This document shows positions 1 through 8,118 of a stretch of DNA of 64,000 nucleotides, one piece after another. Positions within the stretch are counted from its first letter, which is position 1. Every line of letters begins with the position of its first letter. The DNA is from JAMZMI01 sp049115715. GTDB taxonomy: Bacteria > Bacteroidota > Bacteroidia > Cytophagales > Cyclobacteriaceae. The stretch is from assembly GCA_049115715.1 (NCBI GenBank), contig JAGDZQ010000035.1, positions 124,001-188,000 on the forward strand, in the 5' to 3' direction. The position numbers and the translations under genes are program-made. Under the pieces are notes generated by a model, which saw only the letters and a program-made list of their open reading frames with translations, did no database searches and was not told the DNA's origin.

Positions 1-457
1 TACCGTCAAAACACTCGAGAAAGATGAAGCATATAGCAATTACTCAGTAAGAGAAAAGGCGTTGGCATTTTACTTTACATGGTTTGAAATGCTCCTGGCG
101 AACCGAAGCTATGTGATTTTTAGATTAGAGAATATGAGCAAGAAGGAATTAAATCCATATTTCTTGTTTACGCTAAAAGAACATTTTTCGGAATATATCA
201 ATGGCCTTCTGGCTGAAGGTAAAGAAAGTGAAGAAGTAGCTGAGCGACCATTTTCGAATCAATACGAAAAGGCTTTTTGGTTACATTTCCTATTCCTAAA
301 TAAGTTTTGGAGTGACGATGAGAGTGAGGGTTTCGAGAAGACAGATGCTGCCGTTGAGAAATCAGTAAATCTTGCACTAGACCTTGTTGGCAAAGGAGCT
401 CTGGATTCCATTCTAGATTTTGGAAAATTCTTATTTCAAAATAGAAATCCTTTTTGA
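1..457 (+). CDS. TetR-family regulator, C-terminal part (cut by window edge)
   Basis: The reading frame is open from base 2, so the gene begins outside the window and only its last 151 codons are visible. The visible part is all-helical and contains a segment of the form REKALAFYFTWFEMLLANRS, which resembles the ligand-binding/dimerisation domain of Bacteroidota TetR-type repressors; the DNA-binding helix-turn-helix would lie upstream. Its TGA stop overlaps the ATG of the following ABC1 kinase gene (TGATG), so the two are probably translationally coupled. TetR membership is inferred from the C-terminal domain alone. Confidence 0.65.
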   Translation, partial: TVKTLEKDEAYSNYSVREKALAFYFTWFEMLLANRSYVIFRLENMSKKELNPYFLFTLKEHFSEYINGLLAEGKESEEVAERPFSNQYEKAFWLHFLFLNKFWSDDESEGFEKTDAAVEKSVNLALDLVGKGALDSILDFGKFLFQNRNPF

Positions 458-1764
458 TGGAAGAATTAAACAGTATTCCGGTTGGGAAAGTATCCCGAGC
501 GGCGAAGTTTGTGAAGACAGGAGCAAAAGTAGGGGGAAATTATATCAAGCATTACTCTAAGAAACTTGTCAACCCATCCACTACCAGAGAGCAGCTAGAT
601 CAAGATAATGCGGAAGATATCTATGACTCACTGAGTCAACTAAAGGGCAGTGCACTTAAGGTCGCACAAATGTTGGCTATGGATAAAAACATGTTGCCAA
701 CCGCCTATCAAGACAAGTTTGCGATGAGTCAATATAGTGCGCCACCTCTTTCTTTTCCATTGGTGGTGAAGACTTTCCAAAAGCATTTTAAGAAATCACC
801 CTTGTCCATGTACGACACTTTTACCAAGGATGCGGTAAATGCCGCATCAATTGGTCAGGTACATAAAGCTACATTAGGTGATAAAGTTTTGGCAGTAAAG
901 ATTCAGTACCCTGGTGTTGCAGAAAGTGTGAGATCCGACCTGAAATTAGTGAAGCCATTTGCACTAAGGCTTTTTGGTTTGAATGAAAAAGATTTGAATC
1001 AATACATGGATGAAGTCGAAGGCAAGCTACTGGAAGAAACAGATTACGAGTTGGAGGTGAAACGTTCCATTTCAATATCGGAAGCATGTGATGATATTAA
1101 GGATCTGAAATTTGCAAAATACTATCCTGAGATGTCCTCTGAAAAAATAATTGCGATGGACTGGTTAGAAGGGGAGCACATCAAAGAGTTTTTGGAGACT
1201 AATCCTTCACAGGAAGTAAAGGATAAGATTGGGCAGGCCATGTGGGACTTCTATCATCATCAAATTCATAACCTTAGAGAAGTGCATGCAGACCCTCATC
1301 CGGGCAATTTCATTATGCAGCAGGATGGTACATTGGGAGTGATTGATTTTGGATGTGTCAAAGAAATCCCCGGAGACTTTTATGAGACCTACTTTCACTT
1401 GATGAAAAGGGATTTGATAGCCAATGATGAAGCTTTGATCCCATTACTCATGAATCTGAATTTTCTCTATGAAGATGATTCACCTAAAGAAAAAGAACTA
1501 TTTATCTCTGTATTTAGGCGTATGACGATGCTTCTGGGTAAGCCATTTCACAACGATAGTTTTGACTTTTCGGATGATACCTACTTCAATGAGATCTACA
1601 ATCTTGGTGAAGAACTTTCGACAATGAAAGAGCTACGAAACTCTAAACATCCTCGAGGTTCTCGTCACGGACTTTATATCAATAGAACCTATTTTGGTTT
1701 GTATCAACTTTTAAGTCAGCTTAAAGCAAATGTGAAGACCACAAAACCTGAGTGGTTGGTTTGA
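457..1764 (+). CDS. ABC1/AarF (UbiB-like) atypical protein kinase
   Basis: 435-residue member of the ABC1/ADCK/UbiB family, which has a protein-kinase fold and in other organisms supports quinone or lipid metabolism. Visible motifs are the alanine-rich loop AASIGQVH with the AVKIQYPGV lysine strand, the catalytic-loop motif HADPHPGN and the metal-binding IDFG. The N-terminal family motif KxGQ appears as KVAQ. The ATG at 457 is chosen because it overlaps the upstream TGA; a TTG one codon earlier is less likely. Substrate unknown. A bacterium of this type would use menaquinone, so a role in isoprenoid-quinone homeostasis is only inference. Confidence 0.9.
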   Translation: MEELNSIPVGKVSRAAKFVKTGAKVGGNYIKHYSKKLVNPSTTREQLDQDNAEDIYDSLSQLKGSALKVAQMLAMDKNMLPTAYQDKFAMSQYSAPPLSFPLVVKTFQKHFKKSPLSMYDTFTKDAVNAASIGQVHKATLGDKVLAVKIQYPGVAESVRSDLKLVKPFALRLFGLNEKDLNQYMDEVEGKLLEETDYELEVKRSISISEACDDIKDLKFAKYYPEMSSEKIIAMDWLEGEHIKEFLETNPSQEVKDKIGQAMWDFYHHQIHNLREVHADPHPGNFIMQQDGTLGVIDFGCVKEIPGDFYETYFHLMKRDLIANDEALIPLLMNLNFLYEDDSPKEKELFISVFRRMTMLLGKPFHNDSFDFSDDTYFNEIYNLGEELSTMKELRNSKHPRGSRHGLYINRTYFGLYQLLSQLKANVKTTKPEWLV

Positions 1765-1765
1765 T

Positions 1766-1793
1766 TTTCGAATCCTATTTTGTGTATTCGAAA
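1766..1793 (+). terminator. Inverted repeat after the ABC1 kinase gene, possible terminator
   Basis: Perfect 8-bp arms TTTCGAAT and ATTCGAAA separated by 12 nt start 2 nt after the kinase stop codon, followed by a T-rich but interrupted tail (gatttgttttctt). The stem is A+T rich, so this could be a weak terminator or a regulator-binding palindrome for the SDR gene 45 nt downstream. Confidence 0.35.
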
Positions 1794-1837
1794 GATTTGT
1801 TTTCTTACCTTCCCTAATATAATCAAGAAGACACCCC

Positions 1838-2767
1838 ATGAATTACACAGAAGGAATGCTTAGGGATGATGCCCTAAAAGGAAAGACAATAATTGTAACA
1901 GGAGGAGGAACCGGTCTGGGAAAATCTATGGCCGCTTACTTTTCCAAACTAGGAGCGGATATTGTCATTACAAGTAGAAAACTTGAAGTTCTGGAAGAGA
2001 CAGCCAGAGAGATAGAGGCTGCTTCGGGCAATTTTGTACTTCCTTTGGCTTGTGATGTGCGAGATTATGAGCAGGTAGAGCATATCATTAAAGAAACACA
2101 AAAACGTTTCGGTAAGATTGATGTATTGCTCAATAACGCTGCTGGGAATTTTATAAGCCCAACCGAGAGGCTCTCTCATCGAGCTTTTGATACTGTGGTT
2201 GATATTGTACTTAAGGGGTCTTATAATTTTACTCTTGCGCTGGGCAAGGAGTGGATAGAAAGTAAGCATGCTGGAAATGTTTTGAGCATTGTTACCACTT
2301 ATGCATGGACAGGTTCTGGGTATGTAGTTCCATCGGCATGTGCTAAAGCGGGAGTATTGGCACTGACTCGATCATTGGGGGTGGAATGGGCAAAGTATGG
2401 AATTAGAGCAAATGCTATTGCCCCAGGCCCTTTCCCAACCAAGGGAGCATGGGATAGACTCTTGCCGGGAGGGTTGAAAGACAAATTTGATCCTGCCAAT
2501 AAAGTGCCTGTAGGAAGGGTGGGAGATCATCAGGAATTGGCCAATCTGGCAGCCTATCTCGTTTCTGATTATTCAGCCTATGTCAATGGAGAAGTGATCA
2601 CTATCGATGGGGGAGAATGGCTCAAAGGAGCCGGAGAGTTTAACCAACTAGATCAGGTGCCAGATGAACTTTGGGATGCTATGGAAATGGGAAGGAAAAA
2701 AGAAGGGAGCAAGCTCAAAATGATGTGGCTTTATCTAAATGGTTTAGCGAAGGTTCGATTTAAATAA
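1838..2767 (+). CDS. SDR-family 2,4-dienoyl-CoA reductase-like oxidoreductase
   Basis: 309-residue short-chain dehydrogenase/reductase. The NAD(P)-binding motif TGGGTGLG lies at residues 21-28 and NNAAG follows beta-4. The usual catalytic YxxxK is replaced by SACAK, while a tyrosine sits about 11 residues earlier in TTYAWTGSGYVVPSACAK. That arrangement (Tyr, then Ser and Lys) matches mitochondrial and peroxisomal 2,4-dienoyl-CoA reductases, so a role in beta-oxidation of polyunsaturated fatty acids is likely. The gene stands alone between palindromes; the ATG at 1838 fits the family N-terminus. Substrate is inferred from active-site similarity. Confidence 0.85.
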   Translation: MNYTEGMLRDDALKGKTIIVTGGGTGLGKSMAAYFSKLGADIVITSRKLEVLEETAREIEAASGNFVLPLACDVRDYEQVEHIIKETQKRFGKIDVLLNNAAGNFISPTERLSHRAFDTVVDIVLKGSYNFTLALGKEWIESKHAGNVLSIVTTYAWTGSGYVVPSACAKAGVLALTRSLGVEWAKYGIRANAIAPGPFPTKGAWDRLLPGGLKDKFDPANKVPVGRVGDHQELANLAAYLVSDYSAYVNGEVITIDGGEWLKGAGEFNQLDQVPDELWDAMEMGRKKEGSKLKMMWLYLNGLAKVRFK

Positions 2768-2768
2768 A

Positions 2769-2810
2769 ACTTCATAATCCTGATTTAGAGGGGATGAAGT
2801 CCATTTTTTA
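2769..2810 (+). terminator. Weak terminator-like hairpin after the SDR gene
   Basis: ACTTCAT (2769-2775) and ATGAAGT (2794-2800) form 7-bp arms, followed by ccattttttatt. The 18-nt loop is large, so efficiency is doubtful, but position and U-rich tail fit a terminator. Confidence 0.3.
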
Positions 2811-2982
2811 TTCTTTGAAAAGCCTTTTGTTGTTTATTGATCTTTTGTAATTGTTGGGTTTAAGACCTTTAACAAAATTTTATTTTGAATAGTTGTTTAT
2901 TATAATAATAAATAACGTAATTGTGGTCATAAATGAAAATAGCCACCTATCAAAAATTACGTTTTTGAGCGGTTCTCAATGT

Positions 2983-2990
2983 TACCTTTG
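2983..2990 (+). promoter_or_regulatory. Bacteroidota -7 element upstream of phenylalanine hydroxylase
   Basis: TACCTTTG matches TAnnTTTG exactly and ends 21 nt before the ATG; a TTTTTG run at 2962-2966 could serve as a loose -33 element, although the 16-nt spacing is short. A 17-nt A+T-only palindrome (2896-2912) lies farther upstream and may be chance. Confidence 0.5.
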
Positions 2991-3011
2991 AGTTCTAAAA
3001 CACCCCTATAG

Positions 3012-3740
3012 ATGAAACAGGTTTATGACAATTACAAGACGGAAGATTTTCAGGTCTGGAGGCTTCTGTACGATCGACAAATTCAAAACTTACCGAGTGC
3101 TGCAAGTCAAGCGTATCTAGAGGGTCTCTACAATGTGGGTTTTAAGCCTGATCGCATTCCCGTTTTTTCACAGATCAATGAAATTTTGACCACTTTGACA
3201 GGTTGGAAACTAGCAGTAGTTCCAGGGATTGTTCCTGATTATACTTTTTTTGAGTTGATGTCAAATAGGAATTTTCCGGCTACCACTTGGCTGAGAAAAA
3301 TGGCCGAATTGGATTATCTGGAGGAGCCAGATATGTTCCACGATGTGTTTGCACATGTTCCTCTTTTATCAAATCAGTACTTTGTCAATTTTTTAGAGGA
3401 ACTAAGCAAAATAGGTCTGGAGTATGTCGGGAATGATTATGCCATTGAGTTACTATCAAGAGTGTATTGGTTTACGGTAGAATTTGGCTTGATTAGAGAG
3501 TCAGATGAGATTAAGATTTACGGGGCAGGAATTCTTTCTTCTGCTGGAGAAACGAAGTACTGCTTATCTGATGAGCCCCAGCATCACGAGTTTGACATAG
3601 CTCACATGTTAAGAACCCCATATCGAAAAGACGTTTTTCAAACGCAATACTTCATTACTGAGTCGTATGACCAACTTTATCATAGTATTCCAGAAGTAAA
3701 ATCCTGTTTAAAGGAAGCTTTGGAAAAAAGAAACGAATAA
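3012..3740 (+). CDS. phhA: Phenylalanine 4-monooxygenase
   Basis: 242-residue, single-domain, non-haem iron, pterin-dependent aromatic amino acid hydroxylase converting phenylalanine to tyrosine. The iron ligands of the family are visible: His110 and His115 in FHDVFAHVPLL and Glu157 in YWFTVEFG. As in other bacterial enzymes there is no regulatory ACT domain. It is probably monocistronic: a good -7 promoter lies just upstream and a strong terminator lies downstream before hisH. The product may feed tyrosine catabolism or pigment synthesis; the window holds only a generic FAH-family gene, 14 kb away. Confidence 0.95.
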   Translation: MKQVYDNYKTEDFQVWRLLYDRQIQNLPSAASQAYLEGLYNVGFKPDRIPVFSQINEILTTLTGWKLAVVPGIVPDYTFFELMSNRNFPATTWLRKMAELDYLEEPDMFHDVFAHVPLLSNQYFVNFLEELSKIGLEYVGNDYAIELLSRVYWFTVEFGLIRESDEIKIYGAGILSSAGETKYCLSDEPQHHEFDIAHMLRTPYRKDVFQTQYFITESYDQLYHSIPEVKSCLKEALEKRNE

Positions 3741-3766
3741 TCACCTTCGGCTTAAACTAAGGTTGG

Positions 3767-3774
3767 TAACTTTG
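3767..3774 (+). promoter_or_regulatory. Candidate -7 element for the his operon
   Basis: TAACTTTG matches TAnnTTTG. Transcription starting a few nt downstream would place the terminator hairpin at 3786-3814 inside the leader of the hisH transcript. No clear -33 TTTG was found at the expected distance. Confidence 0.35.
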
Positions 3775-3785
3775 AGATTTAATTT

Positions 3786-3814
3786 GGTTGTGGGTTTACT
3801 CACAACCTTTTTTT
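3786..3814 (+). terminator. Rho-independent terminator between phhA and hisH
   Basis: GGTTGTG (3786-3792), 8-nt loop, CACAACC (3801-3807), then a run of seven T (3808-3814). The T-run ends only 7 nt before the hisH ATG at 3822. It probably ends the phhA transcript, but the position also allows an attenuator-like role for the his operon. Confidence 0.75.
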
Positions 3815-3821
3815 GTTTCTA

Positions 3822-4412
3822 ATGAAAGTAGCAATAGTTAAATACAACGCTGGGAATATTCAGTCAGTAAAGTTTGCGTTGAGCAGATTGGGTGTAGACG
3901 AACCCATATTGACGGACGATCCGGAGATCATTCAATCAGCAGATAAAGTTATTTTTCCAGGTCAGGGCGAGGCAAGTTCGGCCATGAAAAGCCTTAGGCA
4001 GACAGGGCTTGTGGAAGTTCTTAAAAACTTGAACCAACCCTTTTTGGGAGTGTGTCTGGGCATGCAGTTGATGTGCTCAAGCAGTGAGGAAAACAATACT
4101 GAGTGTATCGGAATCATTCCTGAAAAAGTAGTTCGCTTCCCTAATCATGAGGGGATTAAAGTCCCACATATGGGATGGAATAATATTTATGACCTGAAAT
4201 CTCCAATTTTTGGAGGTGTGGAAGAAGATGAATATATCTACTTCGTGCATAGCTATTATGTGCCGAAATGTGACCGCACGATTGCGGAATGTGATTATGT
4301 GTTGCCTTTCAGCGCAGCGATCCAAAAAGATAATTATTTTGCCGTTCAGGCTCATCCAGAGAAAAGTGCAGGTACAGGAATGAAGATGTTAGAAAATTTC
4401 TTAAAACTATAA
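3822..4412 (+). CDS. hisH: Imidazole glycerol phosphate synthase, glutaminase subunit
   Basis: 196-residue class I glutamine amidotransferase that supplies ammonia to HisF in histidine biosynthesis. The nucleophile elbow GVCLGMQLM and the His/Glu of the triad (AHPEKS near the C-terminus) are present. The ATG at 3822 is preferred over an in-frame TTG nine bases earlier, because MKVAIVKYNAGN is the family start. It is the first gene of hisH-hisA-hisF-hisIE, one base upstream of hisA. The other his genes are not in the window. Confidence 0.96.
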   Translation: MKVAIVKYNAGNIQSVKFALSRLGVDEPILTDDPEIIQSADKVIFPGQGEASSAMKSLRQTGLVEVLKNLNQPFLGVCLGMQLMCSSSEENNTECIGIIPEKVVRFPNHEGIKVPHMGWNNIYDLKSPIFGGVEEDEYIYFVHSYYVPKCDRTIAECDYVLPFSAAIQKDNYFAVQAHPEKSAGTGMKMLENFLKL

Positions 4413-4413
4413 G

Positions 4414-5127
4414 ATGGATATTATTCCGGCTATTGATATTATAGATGGTAAGTGCGTACGTCTTACCAAAGGAGATTACAATCAAGTCAAAAAATATGCT
4501 GACGATCCATTAGAAGTGGCTCAAGGTTTTGAAGAGGCTGGAGTCAGAAGACTTCACGTTGTGGATTTGGACGGAGCAAAAGCAAGTCATGTCGTAAATC
4601 TTGAAGTGCTCGCTTTGATTGCCAAGGAGACAAGCCTACATGTCGACTTTGGAGGAGGAGTAAAGACCAGAGAGGATCTCGAAAAAGTACTTGATGCGGG
4701 TGCTAAACAAGTTACGGCTGGTAGCATAGCTGCAAAGAATCCAGATTTAGTCAAAGACTGGATCAAAGAATATGGAGGAGATAAGATCATTCTAGGCGCA
4801 GATGTGCTAGATCGAAAAGTAATGGTTTCAGGATGGCAGGAGTCTTCAGGATTAGATTTATTCGAATATCTGGCAGACTATCTCTCATATGGAATAGGAG
4901 AAGTAATCTGTACGGATATTTCCAAGGATGGAGCTCTGCAAGGACCTTCTTTTGATCTTTATAATGAAATATTGAGCAAGTTTCCTGAGCTCAAATTGAT
5001 CGCTAGTGGGGGAGTTACAGAATATGATGATCTAGGTCGATTAAAGGAAAATGGTTTGACCGGGGCGATCGTGGGAAAGGCTTACTATGAAGGGAAAATT
5101 ACTTTGCAACAACTAGCTGAATTTTAA
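4414..5127 (+). CDS. hisA: ProFAR isomerase (HisA)
   Basis: 237-residue (beta/alpha)8 barrel catalysing the Amadori rearrangement of ProFAR to PRFAR, the fourth step of histidine biosynthesis. The start MDIIPAIDIIDGKCVRLTKGDY carries the catalytic Asp of HisA, and the two half-barrel phosphate motifs (VDFGGGV and IASGGV) are visible. It follows hisH after one base and precedes hisF by two, in one transcription unit. Confidence 0.97.
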   Translation: MDIIPAIDIIDGKCVRLTKGDYNQVKKYADDPLEVAQGFEEAGVRRLHVVDLDGAKASHVVNLEVLALIAKETSLHVDFGGGVKTREDLEKVLDAGAKQVTAGSIAAKNPDLVKDWIKEYGGDKIILGADVLDRKVMVSGWQESSGLDLFEYLADYLSYGIGEVICTDISKDGALQGPSFDLYNEILSKFPELKLIASGGVTEYDDLGRLKENGLTGAIVGKAYYEGKITLQQLAEF

Positions 5128-5129
5128 AG

Positions 5130-5885
5130 ATGCTTACGAAAAGAATAATACCCTGTTTGGATGTAAAGGATGGTCGCACCGTCAAAGGGGTCAATTTTGT
5201 TGATCTCAGAGACGCTGGTGACCCTGTTGAGCTAGCTGAGCGCTATGCGCATGAAGGAGCCGATGAGTTGGTTTTTCTTGATATCTCCGCTACGCTAGAA
5301 AAGAGAAAAACGCTTGTGGAGTTGGTCAAAAGTGTAGCTGAAGCGGTTCATATTCCGTTTACAGTTGGTGGAGGAATAAGTTCTGTAGAAGATGTGAAAG
5401 CCTTGCTTGATGCTGGTGCGGATAAGGTTTCTATTAATTCTGCTGCGGTTAAGAACCCCAACTTGGTAGATCAGCTTTCAAAGGAATTTGGCTCGCAATG
5501 TATCGTAGTAGCCATAGATACCAGACATGTAGCTGATGATGATCTGGTGCACACGCATGGAGGTACTAAACCAACCGAGCTTAATACTTTGGTTTGGGCC
5601 AAAGAAGTAGAGTCAAGAGGTGCTGGAGAGATTCTGTTGACCTCAATGGATCATGATGGTACTAAAGCAGGGTTTGCTATGGAGATAACCAGACGAGTTT
5701 CTGAAACACTGAGTATTCCAGTAATTGCATCTGGAGGAGGAGGAACGGAGCAACATTTTCAAGATATATTTGAGGGAGGAAAGGCGGATGCAGCTTTGGC
5801 AGCTAGCATTTTTCATTACAAAGAAGTTGAAATAGGTCACTTAAAGGGCCTTCTGAAAAAACAAAATATTCCAATAAGACAATAA
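5130..5885 (+). CDS. hisF: Imidazole glycerol phosphate synthase, cyclase subunit
   Basis: 251-residue (beta/alpha)8 barrel partner of HisH; it converts PRFAR and ammonia to imidazole glycerol phosphate and AICAR. The N-terminus MLTKRIIPCLDVKDGRTVKGVNF has the catalytic Asp, the second catalytic Asp lies in LLTSMDHDGTKAG, and glycine-rich phosphate motifs are at TVGGGI and IASGGGG. The stop codon overlaps the hisIE start (TAATG), implying coupled translation. Confidence 0.97.
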   Translation: MLTKRIIPCLDVKDGRTVKGVNFVDLRDAGDPVELAERYAHEGADELVFLDISATLEKRKTLVELVKSVAEAVHIPFTVGGGISSVEDVKALLDAGADKVSINSAAVKNPNLVDQLSKEFGSQCIVVAIDTRHVADDDLVHTHGGTKPTELNTLVWAKEVESRGAGEILLTSMDHDGTKAGFAMEITRRVSETLSIPVIASGGGGTEQHFQDIFEGGKADAALAASIFHYKEVEIGHLKGLLKKQNIPIRQ

Positions 5886-6481
5886 TGGATTTGGATTTTA
5901 CAAAAGGGGACGGATTGATCCCTGCTGTTATACAAGACGAGGTTACGAATAAAGTGCTCATGCTTGGTTATATGAATGAAGAGGCTTTAGCTGAGACGAA
6001 AAGCACAGGCAAGGTAACATTCTTTAGCAGAAGCAAAAATAGGTTATGGACGAAAGGAGAAACTTCTGGAAACTTTCTTTTTGTCAAGACAATCATGCCT
6101 GATTGTGATAAGGACACGCTTTTGATAAAAGCCAACCCCGTAGGGCCAGCTTGTCATACGGGAGCGGATACCTGTTTCAATGAGACGAATACTGATGCAA
6201 TAGCATTTTTAAATCATCTGACAGCTACGATCGAAGACCGCAAAAACAGTACACCAGATGAGTCTTACACCAGCAGCCTATTTGCTAAGGGAGTAAATAA
6301 AGTAGCGCAGAAAGTAGGAGAGGAGGCTGTAGAAGTAGTTATTGAGGCGATGGATGATAATATTGATTTACTTAAAAGTGAATCTGCAGACTTACTCTTT
6401 CACCTAATGGTGCTGCTATCGCACAAAGGTCTAACCCTTAAAGATGTGGTTGAGGTTTTAGAGAAGAGGCACAGGAAGTAG
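5885..6481 (+). CDS. hisIE: Bifunctional PR-AMP cyclohydrolase / PR-ATP pyrophosphatase
   Basis: 198 residues with two fused domains. HisI (about 1-105) shows FFSRSKNRLWTKGETSGN and the metal-binding segment DCDKDTLLIKANPVGPACHTG. HisE (about 108-198) shows an all-alpha MazG-like fold with KVGEEAVEVVIEA. Together they carry out steps 2 and 3 of histidine biosynthesis. It is the last gene of the local his cluster; the next gene, 51 nt on, is an unrelated toxin-antitoxin module. Confidence 0.96.
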   Translation: MDLDFTKGDGLIPAVIQDEVTNKVLMLGYMNEEALAETKSTGKVTFFSRSKNRLWTKGETSGNFLFVKTIMPDCDKDTLLIKANPVGPACHTGADTCFNETNTDAIAFLNHLTATIEDRKNSTPDESYTSSLFAKGVNKVAQKVGEEAVEVVIEAMDDNIDLLKSESADLLFHLMVLLSHKGLTLKDVVEVLEKRHRK

Positions 6482-6532
6482 TACAGTCACACCTCAAAAT
6501 GTTCTGTAATTAAAATTAATTAATTTTATCCT

Positions 6533-6760
6533 ATGAGAACGATAAGTCTTGATTTCCCGTCTTCTATAGATTTTGATGAGTCAGAGATAAAAATCCTATT
6601 GGCAGGAGAACTTTATGAAAGAGGAAAACTATCCACGGGTCAAGCAGCTACTTTGGCGGGTTTAAGTAAGAGAGCCTTTATTGAACTCTTAGGAAAATAC
6701 GGATTCTCTCTCTTTAGTCAGTCTCAAGATGATATAAATTCAGATATTGAAAACGCCTGA
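6533..6760 (+). CDS. UPF0175-family antitoxin-like protein
   Basis: 75-residue small protein with an N-terminal strand (MRTISLDFP) and a helix-turn-helix-like core ERGKLSTGQAATLAGLSKRAFIELL, characteristic of the UPF0175 family that pairs with DUF3368 PIN-like proteins. Its last 14 nt overlap the toxin-like gene, which is typical of coupled toxin-antitoxin operons. It probably binds DNA for autoregulation and neutralises the partner; that role is inferred from the family. Confidence 0.8.
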   Translation: MRTISLDFPSSIDFDESEIKILLAGELYERGKLSTGQAATLAGLSKRAFIELLGKYGFSLFSQSQDDINSDIENA

Positions 6761-7223
6761 GTTAATAATTGCTGATACAAGTTGTCTTATTGTTCTTGAT
6801 AAAATTGGTTGCTTAGACCTTCTTCAAAAAGTCTATAATAGAGTAACTATAACTCCCGAAATAGCGGATGAGTTTGGTGATAAGCTACCCAATTGGATTT
6901 CAATTGATAAAGCACTCAATTTAGATAAACAGCATATTCTTCAAAAAGACTTAGATCTGGGTGAAGCTTCGGCCATAGCCTTAGCTCTGGATAAACCTAA
7001 TTGTATTCTTATAGTTGACGATTTGAAAGCTCGTAATGTTGCCAAATTTTTCAATTTAAAAATAACAGGAACATTAGGAGTGATTGTGAAGGCAAAAGAA
7101 ACAGGTGTTTTAAAAGTTGTAAAGCCAACTGTTTCCAAGCTCGTTAAAACTGATTTTAGAGTATCTCTAAAGGTTTTAGCTCATCTATCTGAAAAGACTG
7201 GAGAGGACTTGCTAAATATCTAA
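6747..7223 (+). CDS. DUF3368 PIN-like toxin
   Basis: 158-residue PIN-domain-like protein. The first acidic residue lies in IIADTSCLIVLDKIG, further acidic positions are in DLGEASAIALA and ILIVDDLKARNVA, the expected Mg-binding nuclease pattern. A TTG start at 6747 inside the end of the antitoxin gene gives this frame; no ATG is available before the first catalytic Asp. The stop codon directly abuts the stop of the convergent barrel gene. It is probably an RNase toxin held by the UPF0175 protein; acquisition by transfer is plausible since it sits behind an unrelated his operon. Confidence 0.78.
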   Translation: MKTPELIIADTSCLIVLDKIGCLDLLQKVYNRVTITPEIADEFGDKLPNWISIDKALNLDKQHILQKDLDLGEASAIALALDKPNCILIVDDLKARNVAKFFNLKITGTLGVIVKAKETGVLKVVKPTVSKLVKTDFRVSLKVLAHLSEKTGEDLLNI

Positions 7224-7925
7224 TTACCTCCTTCCCCCTCTAATTTGTTTTACTATGGTAACGGAGATTTCTACACCTTGTCCGTTTGCCTTTTTTAGTC
7301 CCGGTTCCAGATCGCTTAGTGATCCTTTGCTGAAAGATTTACTCTTATAGTTGATAAACCGATATCGCAGCTCTGGTCTTAATAAGACGCCATCTGTTAT
7401 CGCAAGGGTAGCGCCCCCGTGAAGTTGAAATCCCAGTGAGGTTTTGTATTTTATTCTTCCCAGATATCCGCTGTTGCCATTACCGTTTCCATTCCCATTG
7501 ACAGTGCGACGAAGAATACCAGGGATTCCTAAGGTAAGTCCACCGCCTCCATAGAAATCGCTGATGAATTTGCTTCTTACCTCAAAGTATTTGTTAGCAC
7601 CCGCAGTGAAGAATTTTTTGTTCCAAGAAAAAGAAGTTCTTCTCGTTACACCGTTTACTTCTTCATAGTGGAGGTTTAGATTGAAAGTGATTCCGACGGT
7701 TCCGTACCAAAACAAATCATCGTTAATTTCTCCTTCCAACCCAGCTTCAAATCCTAAGCCTCCACCTGGGCTATACTTGGTATTTATTCCATTAAAGTCT
7801 TGTGAGAGATAGTCGAACCCTATTCCTAAGTTGGCTCTGCCTATCAGGTTAAGATCTTGAGCATTTACCTTCAGTGTAAGTATGCAAATGCCAATAAGCA
7901 GCGTTAGTCTATATGCTATTTTCAT
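7224..7925 (-). CDS. Outer-membrane beta-barrel protein, function unknown
   Basis: 233 residues from the ATG at 7925, which gives a classic signal peptide (MKIAYRLTLLIGICILTLKVNAQ); an upstream in-frame start would add 11 residues before the signal. The mature part alternates short amphipathic strands with Gly/Asn turns, typical of 8-10-strand outer-membrane porin-like proteins. An Asn-Gly repeat near the middle (about residues 146-154) probably forms an exposed loop. Its stop codon touches the stop of the toxin gene on the opposite strand. No specific function can be assigned. Confidence 0.7.
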   Translation of the reverse strand: MKIAYRLTLLIGICILTLKVNAQDLNLIGRANLGIGFDYLSQDFNGINTKYSPGGGLGFEAGLEGEINDDLFWYGTVGITFNLNLHYEEVNGVTRRTSFSWNKKFFTAGANKYFEVRSKFISDFYGGGGLTLGIPGILRRTVNGNGNGNGNSGYLGRIKYKTSLGFQLHGGATLAITDGVLLRPELRYRFINYKSKSFSKGSLSDLEPGLKKANGQGVEISVTIVKQIRGGRR

Positions 7926-8118
7926 GTTGAAAAATACCGTTTTAAAAGTCAAAGACAAGATAATAAATTCCGATTGAGCGCAGGATGAATTCCGAAGAGG
8001 TTAACGAAGGAAAGTATTTGAAGGTGGTGCTTTAAGCTGCTTTTCTTTACGCTGGAGTTATCATTTGATGACTTATTGATTTTGGAAAATTCAAGTTTCG
8101 TATAATTTCTGTAGATTA

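Noticed and set aside
2896..2912. 17-nt A+T palindrome upstream of phhA as an operator
   Set aside because: It contains only A and T in an A+T-rich spacer, so chance is a sufficient explanation; kept only as a remark in the promoter entry.
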